A stretch of DNA of 64,000 nt from Symsagittifera roscoffensis (lineage: Eukaryota; Xenacoelomorpha; Acoela; Convolutidae), in assembly GCF_963678635.1 (NCBI RefSeq), contig NC_087070.1, positions 6,606,539 to 6,670,538 on the forward strand, written 5' to 3'. Numbering within the stretch: the first letter of the stretch is position 1; every line of letters starts with the position of its first letter. Positions 1 to 10,800 of this stretch are shown here, in pieces. The position numbers and the translations under genes are program-made. Under the pieces are notes generated by a model that was not told where the DNA came from, searched no databases, and worked only from the letters and a program-made list of their open reading frames with translations.

Positions 1-2
1 CT

Positions 3-1727
3 GACTCAATATTACGGGCGACACAGGACATACAGAGGGAACTGAATGTGGACTGTAACCTGCGTGACCTCAACATCATATATAATGTGATGATAACAGC
101 CTCTAAGAGCAACGGAGAAGATAGAGTGGAGTTGCCTGGCTGGGGACCAGAAGACTGGGTCAAACCTGGTAGCTGTCTGGCGGAAGTCTGTGGACTAGAG
201 GGTCACGTTTGTGGAAGTCTAGACTGTGTGAAAACCCTGGAGAAACAACACAAGCAGTTGACGGTATTGTTTGGAAATGTAGTGATGAAAGCAAGAACGG
301 AAACGGAACTGATAGCAGATTGCCATGGAGGAACCGATGTGAATCTGGTGACAGCACTAGGATTCTACAGCATGTTTGGTTCTTTAGAGTCACTATTGAA
401 TCTAGAACAGAAACATGAGATGGTCACAGCCATCAGCGTAGAAGTATTCCCAGGAGTTCTGCAGACTGAGCAGAAGTATATAGGAAAATGGAGGGAAGCA
501 ATCGAAACGGAGATGAACATCAGACACAGCGAAACTTATTGTAGACCATCAGGAGCACGATATTTGGTGGGTTCAATGTTGGCTCCAATGTGCAAGAGCA
601 AGTATCCTGTACATTTCGTAGCTGTGGATGTGAAGAGTACAAGAACGATTGTGGATCAAGCCTTTTCAGTGCCGAAGTGCGTGAGGTTGGCAAGAATGTC
701 TGAAAAGTCTTACGAGTTACTGTGTAAGATTTTCTCAGCAGTCCCAGAAAGAACCAAAGAGGAGTTGGAGTCAATACTAGGAAAGAAGTTCATGGGATAT
801 GTGAGCGGGAACTTCAGTGACTTTGAAAAACAGAAACAGAGAGGATCAACTGTCACAGATTACAATGCAGTAGATGAGAATGATGAGATCCACCGAGTGA
901 TGATGGAAGTGGAGCCATTGCTGGAAGCTTCGGGAAAACGGAATTGGAGGAGCATCATGTTGACACATGACGAGTTTCCTTGCCACTGCTTGCTGCAGAC
1001 CTGGTGGTATCCCAAGCGTAGTAATCTGGTGTTGATCTGGGACTCTGGAGAGCTGCTCTCCATGGGTTTACCAGATTCATCACAGCCCATAACAATAGTG
1101 ATAGTGGGAGTTATGATGGCGATACGATGGCTGGAAGCTCATGTGAGAGAAAATAATAGACAGGAGGCACCGACGAGAGAACAATTGCAGAAATTAGATT
1201 GTCTAAAAGATTTAGATCTTTTTGAGACAATGTGCAAAGTTCTAAACATTCCGATGGAAGTGAAGAAGATATGGGCAAGAAAACGATTGATGCCATGGTT
1301 CAGAGCTAACATGACTGCATGGTTGTACGAGTATGCGAAAAAGCATATGTCGAAACATGGCAGAGTGTACAGTGAATATCAGCTGGACATTGGGGCAGGA
1401 GCTTTCAAGCGAGCTTTCGTGACCCATCGGAATGCAGTGACCACCGCTGTGAAAAGAATTTCCAGGACGAGCGAGCGTAGTGGAAGTGAGAGGGCAGAGA
1501 TGCTGAAAGAAGATTTGGAAAGAAACGTGGCGTTGTGTCTCCACAACAGCTTCTGTAGAAACAGAGAATCAAACGTGGATCCCCTACCTTGCTGTAAACA
1601 GAGGGTGGAAGAGCAGAAGTGTTGGAGGACGGCTTCCAACAGCGTCAGGATAGTCAATGACGTGCTACAAGACACGGAGACCGAGAGTGCAGAGTCAGCG
1701 TCACAGGAGGAGGAAATGGAGCATTGA
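3..1727 (+). CDS. 3'-terminal ORF of copy A, unknown function (partial at left edge)
   Basis: The frame is open from base 3, so the start lies outside the window. The protein aligns along its length with the C-terminal part of the B ORF at 19416-21674. Shared blocks include GLEGHVC near the start, ADCHGGTDVNLVTALGF, FSVPKCVRLARMSE, PCHCLLQTWWYPKR, RLMPWFRA and HNSFCRNRE near the end. Conserved Cys and His residues early in the protein (C-L-x-E-V-C, GHVC, C-V-x-T-L, QH) could bind a metal, but no known domain is recognised. I see no signal peptide or membrane segment, so it is not a typical envelope protein although it sits in the env position. The last 50 residues are acidic and low in complexity. 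Confidence 0.75.
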   Translation, partial: DSILRATQDIQRELNVDCNLRDLNIIYNVMITASKSNGEDRVELPGWGPEDWVKPGSCLAEVCGLEGHVCGSLDCVKTLEKQHKQLTVLFGNVVMKARTETELIADCHGGTDVNLVTALGFYSMFGSLESLLNLEQKHEMVTAISVEVFPGVLQTEQKYIGKWREAIETEMNIRHSETYCRPSGARYLVGSMLAPMCKSKYPVHFVAVDVKSTRTIVDQAFSVPKCVRLARMSEKSYELLCKIFSAVPERTKEELESILGKKFMGYVSGNFSDFEKQKQRGSTVTDYNAVDENDEIHRVMMEVEPLLEASGKRNWRSIMLTHDEFPCHCLLQTWWYPKRSNLVLIWDSGELLSMGLPDSSQPITIVIVGVMMAIRWLEAHVRENNRQEAPTREQLQKLDCLKDLDLFETMCKVLNIPMEVKKIWARKRLMPWFRANMTAWLYEYAKKHMSKHGRVYSEYQLDIGAGAFKRAFVTHRNAVTTAVKRISRTSERSGSERAEMLKEDLERNVALCLHNSFCRNRESNVDPLPCCKQRVEEQKCWRTASNSVRIVNDVLQDTETESAESASQEEEMEH

Positions 1728-2547
1728 TGAATGGTCGAGAAAACAAGAGGCAACAAGAAAGAAAATTAGAAGAATTTAGAAGTTGTAGAACTTCTAAACG
1801 ACGAAAAAAGAAGAGAACAAAGGGATGATGAAGAAAAGTTAAAACTCAGAATTGTTTTATGTGTGTGAAAAACTCAAGTGAGAAACCAAGCAACCAAGTT
1901 GTAATTGAAAACTGAAACATTTAAGTTGAGTTTGGAAATTGTTGCATTTATAAATTTGCATTTTGGTTTTAGTTGAAGTGGCTTTAGAGACACTCACTTA
2001 TTATTTATTTAGAAAGGCTTGAGGGAAGAGTATATTTAAATATTCCAGCCTGCATGATTGTTTTTAATCACTTAGGAAGACTGATAACTTTGTGGTGACA
2101 TGAAAAACTTGAGTAACTTCTTGAGGAGGGAGGTTGTTGCATTGTTCTTTCTAACCACAAAGTTTCTTAGTTTTAATATTCAGGACAATAAACAAGCAAG
2201 ATTTCCGAAGGGAAGGAGCATAGTAGGATAATTTTAGCTTGTTGGTTGGCAGGACTGTCCTGCAAGCCAACACCTTTTAAATCTAGGAGAAAAAGTTTCA
2301 ATCGGGATATTGACACTGGAAGTCAGAAAATATGTTTTATCTTAAGTCATATCCTCAATGTGCAGATTAATGAAAGAATTTGAAGGCTATAGTGATGTAG
2401 TATGATGCCATTTATATTCTGCAGTGAGTCGATGTGACGTAGGTAAAAGTAATTTCGTGCATTTTGTAAATTCTGTTCGATGACACTGTAACCATTTAGA
2501 ACATTGCGCGATTCAATGAGGACATTGACCGGACTGTCCGGGGAGTA
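1728..2547 (+). other. 3' untranslated segment of copy A
   Basis: No ORF of note. AT-rich sequence with stretches also found in the 3' segment of B (for example the TTTCTTAGTTTTAATATT block near 2163 and near 22163). It ends in a purine-rich tract before the LTR, as expected for a polypurine tract. Part of it (about 2346-2505) recurs inverted at 43085-43252. Confidence 0.6.
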
Positions 2548-3468
2548 TGTGACATTCGACCAGAATGGCCAAAATGCAGTCTCTGCAGAATTCGGTATTT
2601 TAGCAGCAAGCCTTCCGAATTGGCGATTTAGAACGGATAAGGACGTTATTTGAACGATTAGCCAAACGGTGAAGGCTAGAAGATTCTGGAATTCTAATTT
2701 TTAAAAATTCGAATTATGACGTCATATTTCTGAGAAACGTCAGAGACGGCCATTTTAGCTAAAATAGCAGAAAAGAGACAGAACAACTTTTATCTGCGAT
2801 TACGAACAGTACGAAATCGAGACTAAAAAACAACAACGAACTACCGAACAGCAGAGGACGTTCCGAGTTGCAACTATTGTGCTGTTACAATAGTTGCAAG
2901 GCCGTTGCGAGCAACGGTGAAGGGTAAAACCCAGCCTTCCGAGTTATTGTGAACTGGATATTAAGAAGCTTGATTCACCGGATTCAAGAATCCGGAAGGG
3001 TCTCGGGACGTGGACTTTTATGAACTTATATTGAATTTTAGCATCCGTCATGTCCTGACTTGAATTTAATTAAGATCTTAATTCGTTTTGACAAGAATGA
3101 GGAGCTAGAAGTAGAGGGGGAAGGGTTGATCCATCTTCGATGGAGATGATGATTTTTATCTACTGAACAAAAACAATAGTAATATAATAAGTAGTAGCCC
3201 TGTTTTTAGGAGTGACCTCGTGGTCTGGGGATACAGAGACCCAGCCATGAGCTCACTAATTTTGCATGTAATTCAGTTAATTTGAGCGTTCTGGTCGAAG
3301 CCGGAGAACAGTAACGTTTTTGTCAGCCTGATGTAAGAAAGACCACCGAAAAGTACTGGCTTGGTAGAGACGGTGAAAAACATGCAAAGCTCTGTTTAGA
3401 CGCTAGCCAGTCGTCTTAAGACTTAGTTTTGTTATCCGTCGATATGTATCTTCCGGGCGAATGTTACA
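2548..3468 (+). repeat. 3' LTR of copy A
   Basis: Begins TGTGACATTCG and ends GGGCGAATGTTACA, matching the ends of the B LTRs (TGTGCCATTCT to GGGCGAATGTTACA). About 921 bp. Internal landmarks shared with the other LTRs are the hairpin TCCAT/ATGGA (3130-3134 with 3140-3144) and CTGGG/CCCAG (3225-3229 with 3240-3244). Overall it is clearly diverged from the B LTR, so A and B are different subfamilies. Confidence 0.8.
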
Positions 3469-3674
3469 AATCTTTAATGATCATGTTGCCATTCGAGTGT
3501 CTGATGAACCTGTGCTTGATCTTCGGGCAGACAAGTGCGTGTCTTCCGTCTGTTGCTGAGATATAGCCACATTCGCACGTGTGTTGTGCTGTTACTGGGG
3601 CTCCTAGACGCAGACCAGCTGAAATACGGAACTCATCATCGGACAAAGTCAGACCCAGCGGACGAGAAGGAAGG
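3469..3674 (-). pseudogene. R2-like LINE, C-terminal zinc-knuckle piece (separated from 23437-25372)
   Basis: The minus strand reads a segment ending in GLRLGAPV then a Cys-His motif (CECG, GRHALVC) and an RH motif. This matches the C-terminal CCHC-type region that precedes the restriction-like endonuclease in R2/NeSL-type LINEs. It is the continuation of the LINE at 23437-25372: across the B insertion, after counting one ACGT target copy, the frame reads on (GSGAWLDV then LPSRPLGLTL). The piece stops where the LTR of copy A begins, so the endonuclease region is not visible here. Confidence 0.75.
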
Positions 3675-3678
3675 ACGT
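3675..3678. repeat. Target-site duplication of copy B, left (ACGT)
   Basis: ACGT lies immediately left of the 5' LTR and again immediately right of the 3' LTR (23437-23440). The T at 3678 could also be counted as the first base of the LTR (TGTG), a one-base ambiguity. Continuity of the LINE reading frame across the site supports this reading. Confidence 0.7.
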
Positions 3679-4539
3679 GTGCCATTCTGCCAGATGGCAC
3701 AGCGCAACCTTCCGACGAAGCACGAATCAGAGAGAAAAGGTCTTAACAGCAAAAAAGTGCTTGAAAGGAGGGTCGGAATATTCTGGAATATTTATTTTTA
3801 AAATTTCGATTTTCAAGTTGATATTTCTCAGAAATACGAAAAACGGCCATTTTGAGCCAAAAAGTGACGAAAATCAGAACAACGACAAATATTGTGAAAA
3901 ACAGTCGTACAAGAGACGGAAAATACGAAGCCTCTTATCGTGGCAACAACGCACGATAAGACACTTGTCAGCGGATATTAGTGGAGAAGGAAGCTTCAGT
4001 GGGGAAGGAGTATTCCACGGAACCCTCCCGGGACGCAAATTAGAAGAGATAAGAGCGTTATCGCTGGAATATCACGGGAGCGGAGGCTTGGTCCCCCAGA
4101 GACTGTTTATGTGAAGGGACTGTATAAAACTAACTATATAGCTACTTGGATGTCGTGAAACTTTAATTTAACACCGGTGTAACTTGATATTTTAGAATAT
4201 GAGTAGCTAGAAAGAGGAAAGGGTCAATCCATCTCCAATGGATTTAATATAGAACTGTCACACAAAAACATGTTAAAATAGGTTGTTCGAGCCGTGTTTT
4301 TAATGACAATCACGTAGTCTGAGGATCCGAGACTCAGCTATGTGGTTGTGTTCGCATGTAAACGAAAGCTGATCAAAAGTCGTTTGACTGATGGCCTAAA
4401 AATGAGACAGACCAGAAAATCAACTGGCAAGGTCGAGACGGTGAAAAACGAGTAGAATTAAGGTAACTGACGCCTGCCAGTCGTTAATAGGTACTTTTTA
4501 TACGCTCCGTCGCTGTGTAGTATTTGGGCGAATGTTACA
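3679..4539 (+). repeat. 5' LTR of copy B
   Basis: Almost identical to 22556-23436. Ends in GGGCGAATGTTACA. The first 22 bases can fold (GTGCCAT/ATGGCAC). A TATAAA box lies at 4123-4128, a good candidate promoter for the genomic RNA. Downstream hairpins AATCCAT/ATGGATT (4226-4232 with 4238-4244) and CTGAG/CTCAG (4319-4323 with 4333-4337) match the positions of hairpins in the LTR of A with changed but still pairing bases. A 145-codon open frame runs through the LTR but has no coding features. Confidence 0.9.
4123..4128 (+). promoter_or_regulatory. TATA-box-like motif in LTR of copy B
   Basis: TATAAA about 445 bp into the LTR, where a U3 promoter would be expected. The same motif is present in the 3' LTR. 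Position and sequence only; no other promoter evidence. Confidence 0.4.
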
Positions 4540-4551
4540 TAGACGTTTCTA

Positions 4552-4568
4552 TGGCGCTCCGGGGTGGG
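4552..4568 (+). promoter_or_regulatory. Candidate primer binding site of copy B
   Basis: TGGCGCTCCGGGGTGGG starts 13 bases after the LTR end. TGGCGC is how tRNA-Lys-type primer sites begin. The same place after the LTRs at 44046 (plus) and 40620 (minus) carries TGTCGCTCCTGGGTG, so the block is conserved, but those copies lack the initial TGG. The tRNA assignment is tentative. Confidence 0.35.
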
Positions 4569-6329
4569 CCTGTCAAAGGCATAAGACCATCATGATCAGC
4601 AAGCGTTTCAGCGACGAACCCTCCGCTCCGGGCGTAAGCCCGAGGTAGAGGCCTTAATGACCGTTATTGTACTGGGGGGAAGGTGCGTACCCTCCGTCCA
4701 GTGCTATTTAGCTTTTTAACTTAGTTAACACCGAAAATTCCGGGGGCCGGAGGGTTAGGTGGGAAATCTAGAGCCCGCTTGTCCTGAGGTCCCAGGACCA
4801 AAAACAATTAAAGAGAAAGCGTAAAACCAAACAAAAATAGTGTATAACCAAGAAAAAGCCAAAAATAAATTTATTTGAAAACAAAAAAGTATAAAAAACA
4901 GTAAAAAATCCAAAAAAGACCAAAAACAGTAAAAAACATAAAGTGACAGTTTATATGTTATTTCCGGACGAGATGTGATCTGACCTTCCTATTTGTTGTT
5001 GTTTCAGATTGATTTATATCGTTTCTGATAGAAAGATTGTGTGTTTTGGTGAAGGGTTGGATACCCTCCCTCGAGTGTAATTTGAGTGTTTAAGCACGTT
5101 AATGGTGATTTTGACGGTGACCGGAGGGTAGAGTGGCAAGCTGATCAACGTGTTCCACACTCAATAGGGACATCAGGGACAACATCCGCAACGACTGTTG
5201 GGTATCGTTGAAGCAATTTTAGTATCGTTCGGGTACTATTTCATTAAAACTTAAGTGGTGGGGGGCACGATTGGCGCAGTCCGATTGTACCCTCCATCGA
5301 TTACAAATTTCCGAGTTAAAGGTCTTAATTCGGGTATTTTGGTGCAAAGGAGGGTATAGTACTATTCATTAACGACTACTAATATGTTATTATCCTTATT
5401 ACATTTTACTTATCTCCTCAATTAGACCCAAAAAACACCCAATTTTGTCGAAAATCATCGATTTTCGATCAAACTGTAGACCCCCAAATTTTTGGATATC
5501 CGAGCTTTTCCGAACAACAAAAAGATTTTATATAGGGAGTAGCTACGTAGTTCGATCCCCCTAACTAAAGAAACCGCGTGAGAAAAGACTCAGTAGAAGT
5601 TGGAAAAAACCAAAAAATTTCGGTCAAAATTTCGATAATTTTCTGAATTTTGTCAATCTGTTTTGGGGATCGAGTTTTTGAGTTTTTTCAGTAAGAGCAA
5701 TAAAATTTTTTGCGTTAGGAGCGTGCTAGCATAACGTGCTCGGTTACTAGAGAAATTCTTGAGTAACCCTCCGATTGGCTCCTTGGATAGAGCTAACGAC
5801 TTAAGGATTGGAAAAGGAAGGAACCGGAGGGTCCAAATTTGATAGTTATTGGCCAAATTTTTGTCTCCAAACCAATTTTGATCCGGTTTTTTGCACTATT
5901 CCAGTGCCGTACAGGGCTACTACGCTCGTTTCAATTATTTTTAGGCACTTTTGATAGGAATTGCGGAAAAAGTTTGTCAGAACCTATATAGGTGGTGAAA
6001 AAAGGCCATTTGGACAAACACGTTTTTGGCAATTTCTCAAAGACTAGTCATCCGATCGGGATAACTTTGGTACCATAAGTCGACGTTTTGGACCATTTTT
6101 CCGGACCGCAACCGTTTTTGGGTTGATAATCTCGGAAAAGAAAATTTTTTTTAGAATTTGTTGGTTCGGAGGGTCCAAATTACAGGTAACCCTCCGAGCG
6201 GCAGAAAATTTTATCAAAACACCTTTTTATCCAACTGGGAAGGTTGACCGTGTCAGCCAACCTAGTTTTAACTCAGGTGGACCGCTTTTAGAGACTTTAT
6301 TGCGGTAACATAACCTTTTTCGTGATTTT

Positions 6330-6690
6330 TGGGGAACCCTCCGAAGTAACCCTCCGGAGTCAGCTAAACCCCATAGCAACCCTCCTTAGTGGAAAAATTC
6401 GACGAGATCACCCAAAGAAGTTAAAACAGCCCCCCGTAGAGAACTTAGCTTGTTTTGACGCTTCCTGAAGTTAATTGAAGACCCTTCTAAGTGAGTTTCA
6501 GAAATTTGAAAATTTTGGAGGTACCCTCCGAAGTAACCCTCCGGAGCATATTAAGCATCTTATTGACCCTCCTTAGTAATTTTAAGGGGACCCTCCGAGG
6601 TAACTTGGGTGATTAAGGTACCCTCCGAGGTAGGCTAAGTGTCTCAACAACCCTCCGGAGTGACTTGAACACCTTAGCAACCCTCCTTGT
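6330..6690 (+). repeat. CCCTCCG motif array in the leader of copy B
   Basis: A compound unit (ACCCTCCGAAG, then TAACCCTCCGGAG, then ACCCTCCTTAG further on) recurs about three times near 6336-6390, 6520-6575 and 6588-6690, with diverged spacers. Single motifs and inverted CGGAGGG copies are scattered upstream from 4618. The degenerate spacing argues against a simple microsatellite and for a repeated short site. Confidence 0.6.
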
Positions 6691-6897
6691 TGGAAGCTTG
6701 AGGAAACCTTCTGTGGCAATTTGGGAAAAGGAAAATATCCATTTAATTAAAATCATATTAGGATATTAGGCGGGCTTATTAGGATCATAAGAGCCCATTT
6801 TGACCCGGAAATTCGTGATCAACTTTGGATTCTAGATCGGGTGTATCAGAAGTACCCGAACAAAAAAATTTTTTTTTGATTGTGATTTTGGTTGTGC

Positions 6898-7265
6898 GGT
6901 TGCCTTGAGCTAATTAATAGGAAAGTTCGGGCAATCCGGGAACAAGTAAAAGAAGACCTCGGTGAGTGTATTAGGCAAATACACACTCACTTGAGAAGAA
7001 AAGTTGTTCCCTGCTCTCGTGCACTTGGAGCGTTCCGGGTGTGGGGGAGCTTTTTCATAGACTTTAGAAGTTTTCGATCAGAGGTTGCCTTGAGCCACTT
7101 GATAGGACAGCTCGGGCAATCGCGGGGCACCTAAAAGAAGACCTCGGTGGGTGTATTAGGCAAATACACACCCACTTGAGAAGACTGTGTCCTGGGCTTT
7201 GTTCTTTCGGATCGTTCCGATTGGGGGAAGTCTTTTTCTTTAAGACTAAGTTTTATTGATCTGTT
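6898..7265 (+). repeat. 185-bp tandem duplication with conserved hairpin, leader of copy B
   Basis: Unit 1 starts GGTTGCCTTGAGC at 6898 and unit 2 at 7083. Each holds an 8-bp stem: GTGAGTGT/ACACTCAC (6962-6969 with 6983-6990) in unit 1 and GTGGGTGT/ACACCCAC (7147-7154 with 7168-7175) in unit 2. The one base that differs in the left arm is matched by the pairing change in the right arm. Confidence 0.75.
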
Positions 7266-7610
7266 TCTGAATCATCACTGCTTTTTATCAAAGATTGTTT
7301 ACTTTTAACAAAGCAGTGACTTGATAAATTGTGTGGCGATAAATTGATACTGACAAAAGGTCGCTGTCACCTGTAGGATATTCTTATCTGATTATCTATT
7401 GTGTTTTGTGTGTTGATTATATCTTGTGAAAATCTTGTGATACTGTTATACTATACGACAGGGTTGAGTTAGCATTATATCAATACTGAGCAGGCCCTGT
7501 GTGTGTGTGTAACTCTAGCTGAGTCACTAAGATTGTCATTGAGAAACCTAAGAGATTGATACTGACTTTTTGACATACGAATATTGTTTTTTTTTTGTGT
7601 GTCACAAAGT

Positions 7611-10600
7611 ATGCAGCGCAGGGACTCGTTAGGATCGACTACTAAGATTCCCAGGCTGAGCAAGGGCAGCACGCGAAAATTTAAAACTAGGCGTAGCCAG
7701 TCCTCGTTTAGCAGCGCCTCCGACGTGTTTGCTGAAAACGAATCGACTAAAGGTCAACCTGATCTTTCAGTGAGCGGAATGAGATTGAGGAGCGAGAAAA
7801 ACCTCGATGGCGATCAAAGGCGGAGCGCCGAAGCCGGAACCGCGAGCGAAACGCTTGTGGACCACTTTGACGAGGGAGAACAGACGCTCATTCGACCCGA
7901 CTTTGAGCCGACTGAGGACCTCGAGCGGGAGGAAGTCGAGAGGACAAAGGAGACCTCGGAGCGTTCCGAGGTCGAGCCGCGAGAGGAAGTATTATTCAAG
8001 GGGATGTCCAAATCGGAGACCAAAAGTCACAGGTGGAGGGGAGAATACTCACATTTGGCTAGTACCCACTCATGTCTGGCCAAGCAGAGCAACAACGCGA
8101 TGATGTCGAGTATAAGCCCGAGTGAAGAACAAACGGGTTCGAAGGCCAAGAAGAGTTGGAAGTCTTTGTACGACGAACGCATGGCGTCACTACCAACTGT
8201 AGGTTTGACTTCCAGTGATAACTACCCGGAGATAACCCATCCGGATGTGAACTTCACACCGTGCCCAAGGAACGATATGAGCAGGGAGGCGTCGTCAACC
8301 TCGCCGACCAGGCCCATGTCAGATGGGATAACGATGGGAGCGTCATCAACCTTCGACAGATTAATGACGTCGATGAGCAAGCAAAAAGGCGGTGCGTCAT
8401 CAAGCACCAAGCTGCAGCCGCAGTTGACCTCATCTTCTCTGGGACTAACCCCGTCATTTGGGGCCACTGGCGACATAAGTGACATGTTCGCTGGCGTAAT
8501 GAATGGTCTAGATGAACTGAGGCGGGACATGACTAAAAGAATAGATCAGGTTGATGAGAGAGCTCACAAAGGTCAAGAGAATCTGAGAGACGAACTAACG
8601 CATGTGAAGTCGCAGGCGAGGGTTGATCAGGCTCAGTTGATTCGCAACACCGATCAATGCCTGGCGGAGAGCCTGGCACAGGCAAACAAGGAGTCATACG
8701 AAAGAGAGGCTAGGATGACCAGGGAGATCGAACGATTGTTGAACGATCATGATAGTACCTACGCCCACACGATGACTAGCCTGGAGAAAAGGTTAGATGC
8801 AACGTCTGACCTAATGATGCGGAAGCTTGACGCGATCCTGAATGGGAGCAATTGGCAGGAGCGTTCCAACCCAAGGGAGCGCTCACGCCATGCAAATGAT
8901 GGAGATGGCACGGGCAGCAATGCCAGAGCCCAGCAAGGCTCGAGAACGAACTACGAACCCAGAAACAAGGAGCGGTCAAGGGCAGCCCCGTCGAGGCCTG
9001 GCTGGACGAATCCAGTTCCGCCGGAGGCAGATGCCACCCCTGAGACAAGGTTGCCAACTGTGCCACAAGTCAGTTCAGTACCAGATCTGACTACGGTCTC
9101 ACAGGACACAACGATGTATGCCTCGATGTTTGAGCCTCTGAACAGAGCTCTCGAAACATTCATCACCAAGCTCTCGAAGTCAACCGAGAGAGGAGAGAGG
9201 TCAAGAAGGACACTGAAAAAGCCGAAGTCATATAAAGACGAGTCAGACGGCTGCATTGATACTTGGATAGAGGTGATGAAGTTACACTTTGAGGAAGAGA
9301 ATCCCTCCAAGAAACAAGAGTGCAGCGCGCTGACGAGCAATCTGGAGGGTACTGCATTAAGTTGTGTTATGGCGAAAAGAGCCAATGAGAGAGACAGCGC
9401 TCGCAAGATATTCGACATCCTGCTGAATCGTTTCGGCTCTGGAGTACAAGGGCACCAGGCTATGGTGAAGCTCGAGAAGAGGCGTCAAAGAGAGGACGAA
9501 TCCATAGATAAGTTTTTGGACGACCTTGAATTGCTTAGGAGGAGAAGCAACCCAGATGAGAAAATATTCGAGCGAAACTTGGCGATTGCTTCGAAGTTCA
9601 TGGACGGAGTAAGGAGTGAGGAGTTGAAGACGATGTTGGCCACTCACTTCACCCTGTCGCTTGACCAGGTACCCACGCCCGACGACTTGCGTATGAAGTC
9701 ACGCGAGTATTTACTCATAAAACCGAGGGCGCAAAACCGTTACAGCAATTATGGCAACTATAGCGGGACAAACACTGGTGCGAATTCCAGTTGGTACAAA
9801 CCTCGCGATGACATGGATAAGAGGAGGTCGTGTGCGAATTGTGGTTTGATGGACCATCACGTTTCCGCGTGTTCTGCATACAAACAGAACATGAAGGCCA
9901 TAGGCTACTTTCTCGAGGACGCCGACGCGACCGACGAGGATCATGAAGAGTACGTCAGAGGGCTCATCATGAAATATGGTCCGAGGTGTTTCTTCTGTAA
10001 TTTGGAGGGACACTTCAAGTCGGATTGTACTCAATTTTGGGATGCAGTAGCGAACGCGAAACATCCCCGCCATGAAGAGGCGCTTTCGGGTGTCAAGGCC
10101 AGTCGAGCACGTCTGATGAACGAGGCTGAATCTCGGAGAAAGGAGACGACACCGAGCACCTTCACGACCAAAAAGGTTAAGACATGGCCTGACGAGGTGG
10201 TAGCCTCGAACCTCGAAGCAGAGTCGTCTAGCCCACTCAAGGTGGATTACGGCCTGGTGGCAGGGACAGCTCTGCAGAATGTCAAACAGGATCTAGCCAC
10301 GAAAGAAGTGGAGCAATGGGTAAGGTCGGAGCTGGAAGGCACAGATCTTCGGGAAAGTTTTAATGTTCTGGGTAAAACGACAAAAGTAGAAGACAAAGAG
10401 GAACCCAGGAAACAGGGACTAAAACTGAACGTTATATCTGGTAAGAATTTCGGCATGACGAAGGAGGGGACCAAAATAATGTCCATCATCTCAGTCGCAG
10501 GGCAACAGGTGGTCAAGAACTTGAGTGAACCATCTGAGATTACACTAGTCCACCTGGACATCTATGCCGACTACCTGAAGGAGAAAGATCCCAAACTGGA

Positions 10601-10800
10601 CTCCAGGGCAGTGCGAGCGCTGCTCACAACGGGAGGTCCGAGGCTGATGAAAGTGGACGGACATTATATCGATGTCCATGGCCCTTACCCGATCCTAATG
10701 AATGTGGATGGCATCAATATCTACACGAAAGCTCACATAACTGATGCGAACGATCAGATTGGCCGGATATACATTGGTCAAGAGGAGCTGAAGGTTAGAC
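7611..10800 (+). CDS. Gag region of copy B
   Basis: ATG at 7611 opens a frame running to 11501 that holds gag and protease. The N-terminal third is charged and low in complexity with a coiled-coil-like stretch around 8490-8840 (heptad-like Leu and charged residues). The retrotransposon-gag capsid-like domain lies at about 9240-9700 (CIDTWIEVMKLHFEE, EGTALSCVM, LLNRFGSG, DKFLDDLELLRRR). Two CCHC knuckles follow: CANCGLMDHHVSAC (about 9830-9873) and CFFCNLEGHFKSDC (about 9988-10029). The second is the one best conserved in C and D. Gag packages the RNA; the knuckles bind nucleic acid. Closely related gag segments occur in C (30600-31600) and D (61000-62020). Confidence 0.85.

Larger units (their letters stand above)
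1..3468 (+). mobile_element. Giant Ty3/gypsy-type LTR element, copy A (3' end only)
   Basis: The left edge of the window cuts this element. The visible parts are the last ORF, a 3' untranslated segment and a 3' LTR. It belongs to the same family as copies B and D because its ORF matches the last ORF of B (19416-21674) and a piece of D (44085-44430), and because its LTR shares ends and internal hairpins with the B LTRs. The purine-rich run just before the LTR (ending GGGGAGTA) is shared with B. The visible part looks uninterrupted. The right end abuts a LINE fragment at 3469, so A inserted into that LINE. Confidence 0.8.
4540..7610 (+). other. Long untranslated leader of copy B
   Basis: Three kilobases between the 5' LTR and gag with no convincing ORF. 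It holds at least sixteen scattered CCCTCC motifs, mostly as ACCCTCCG, plus about five in the inverted form CGGAGGGT, densest at 6330-6690, and a 185-bp direct repeat at 6898-7265 carrying a conserved hairpin. AT-rich filler separates them. Leaders of this family in copy E are also long and repeat-bearing, so repeats seem to be a family trait. The part nearest gag (7270-7610) shows nothing clear. Confidence 0.6.

Noticed and set aside
3-1727. Envelope gene
   Set aside because: It sits in the env position but I see no signal peptide, membrane span or cleavage motif.
3677-4114. A 145-codon open frame, found again at 22494-22991
   Set aside because: Both lie within the LTRs of copy B, so their likeness is due to LTR identity. 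Composition is not protein-like.
6892-7134. 80-codon open frame in the leader of copy B
   Set aside because: It falls across the 185-bp duplication and is not open in the second unit; no protein similarity.
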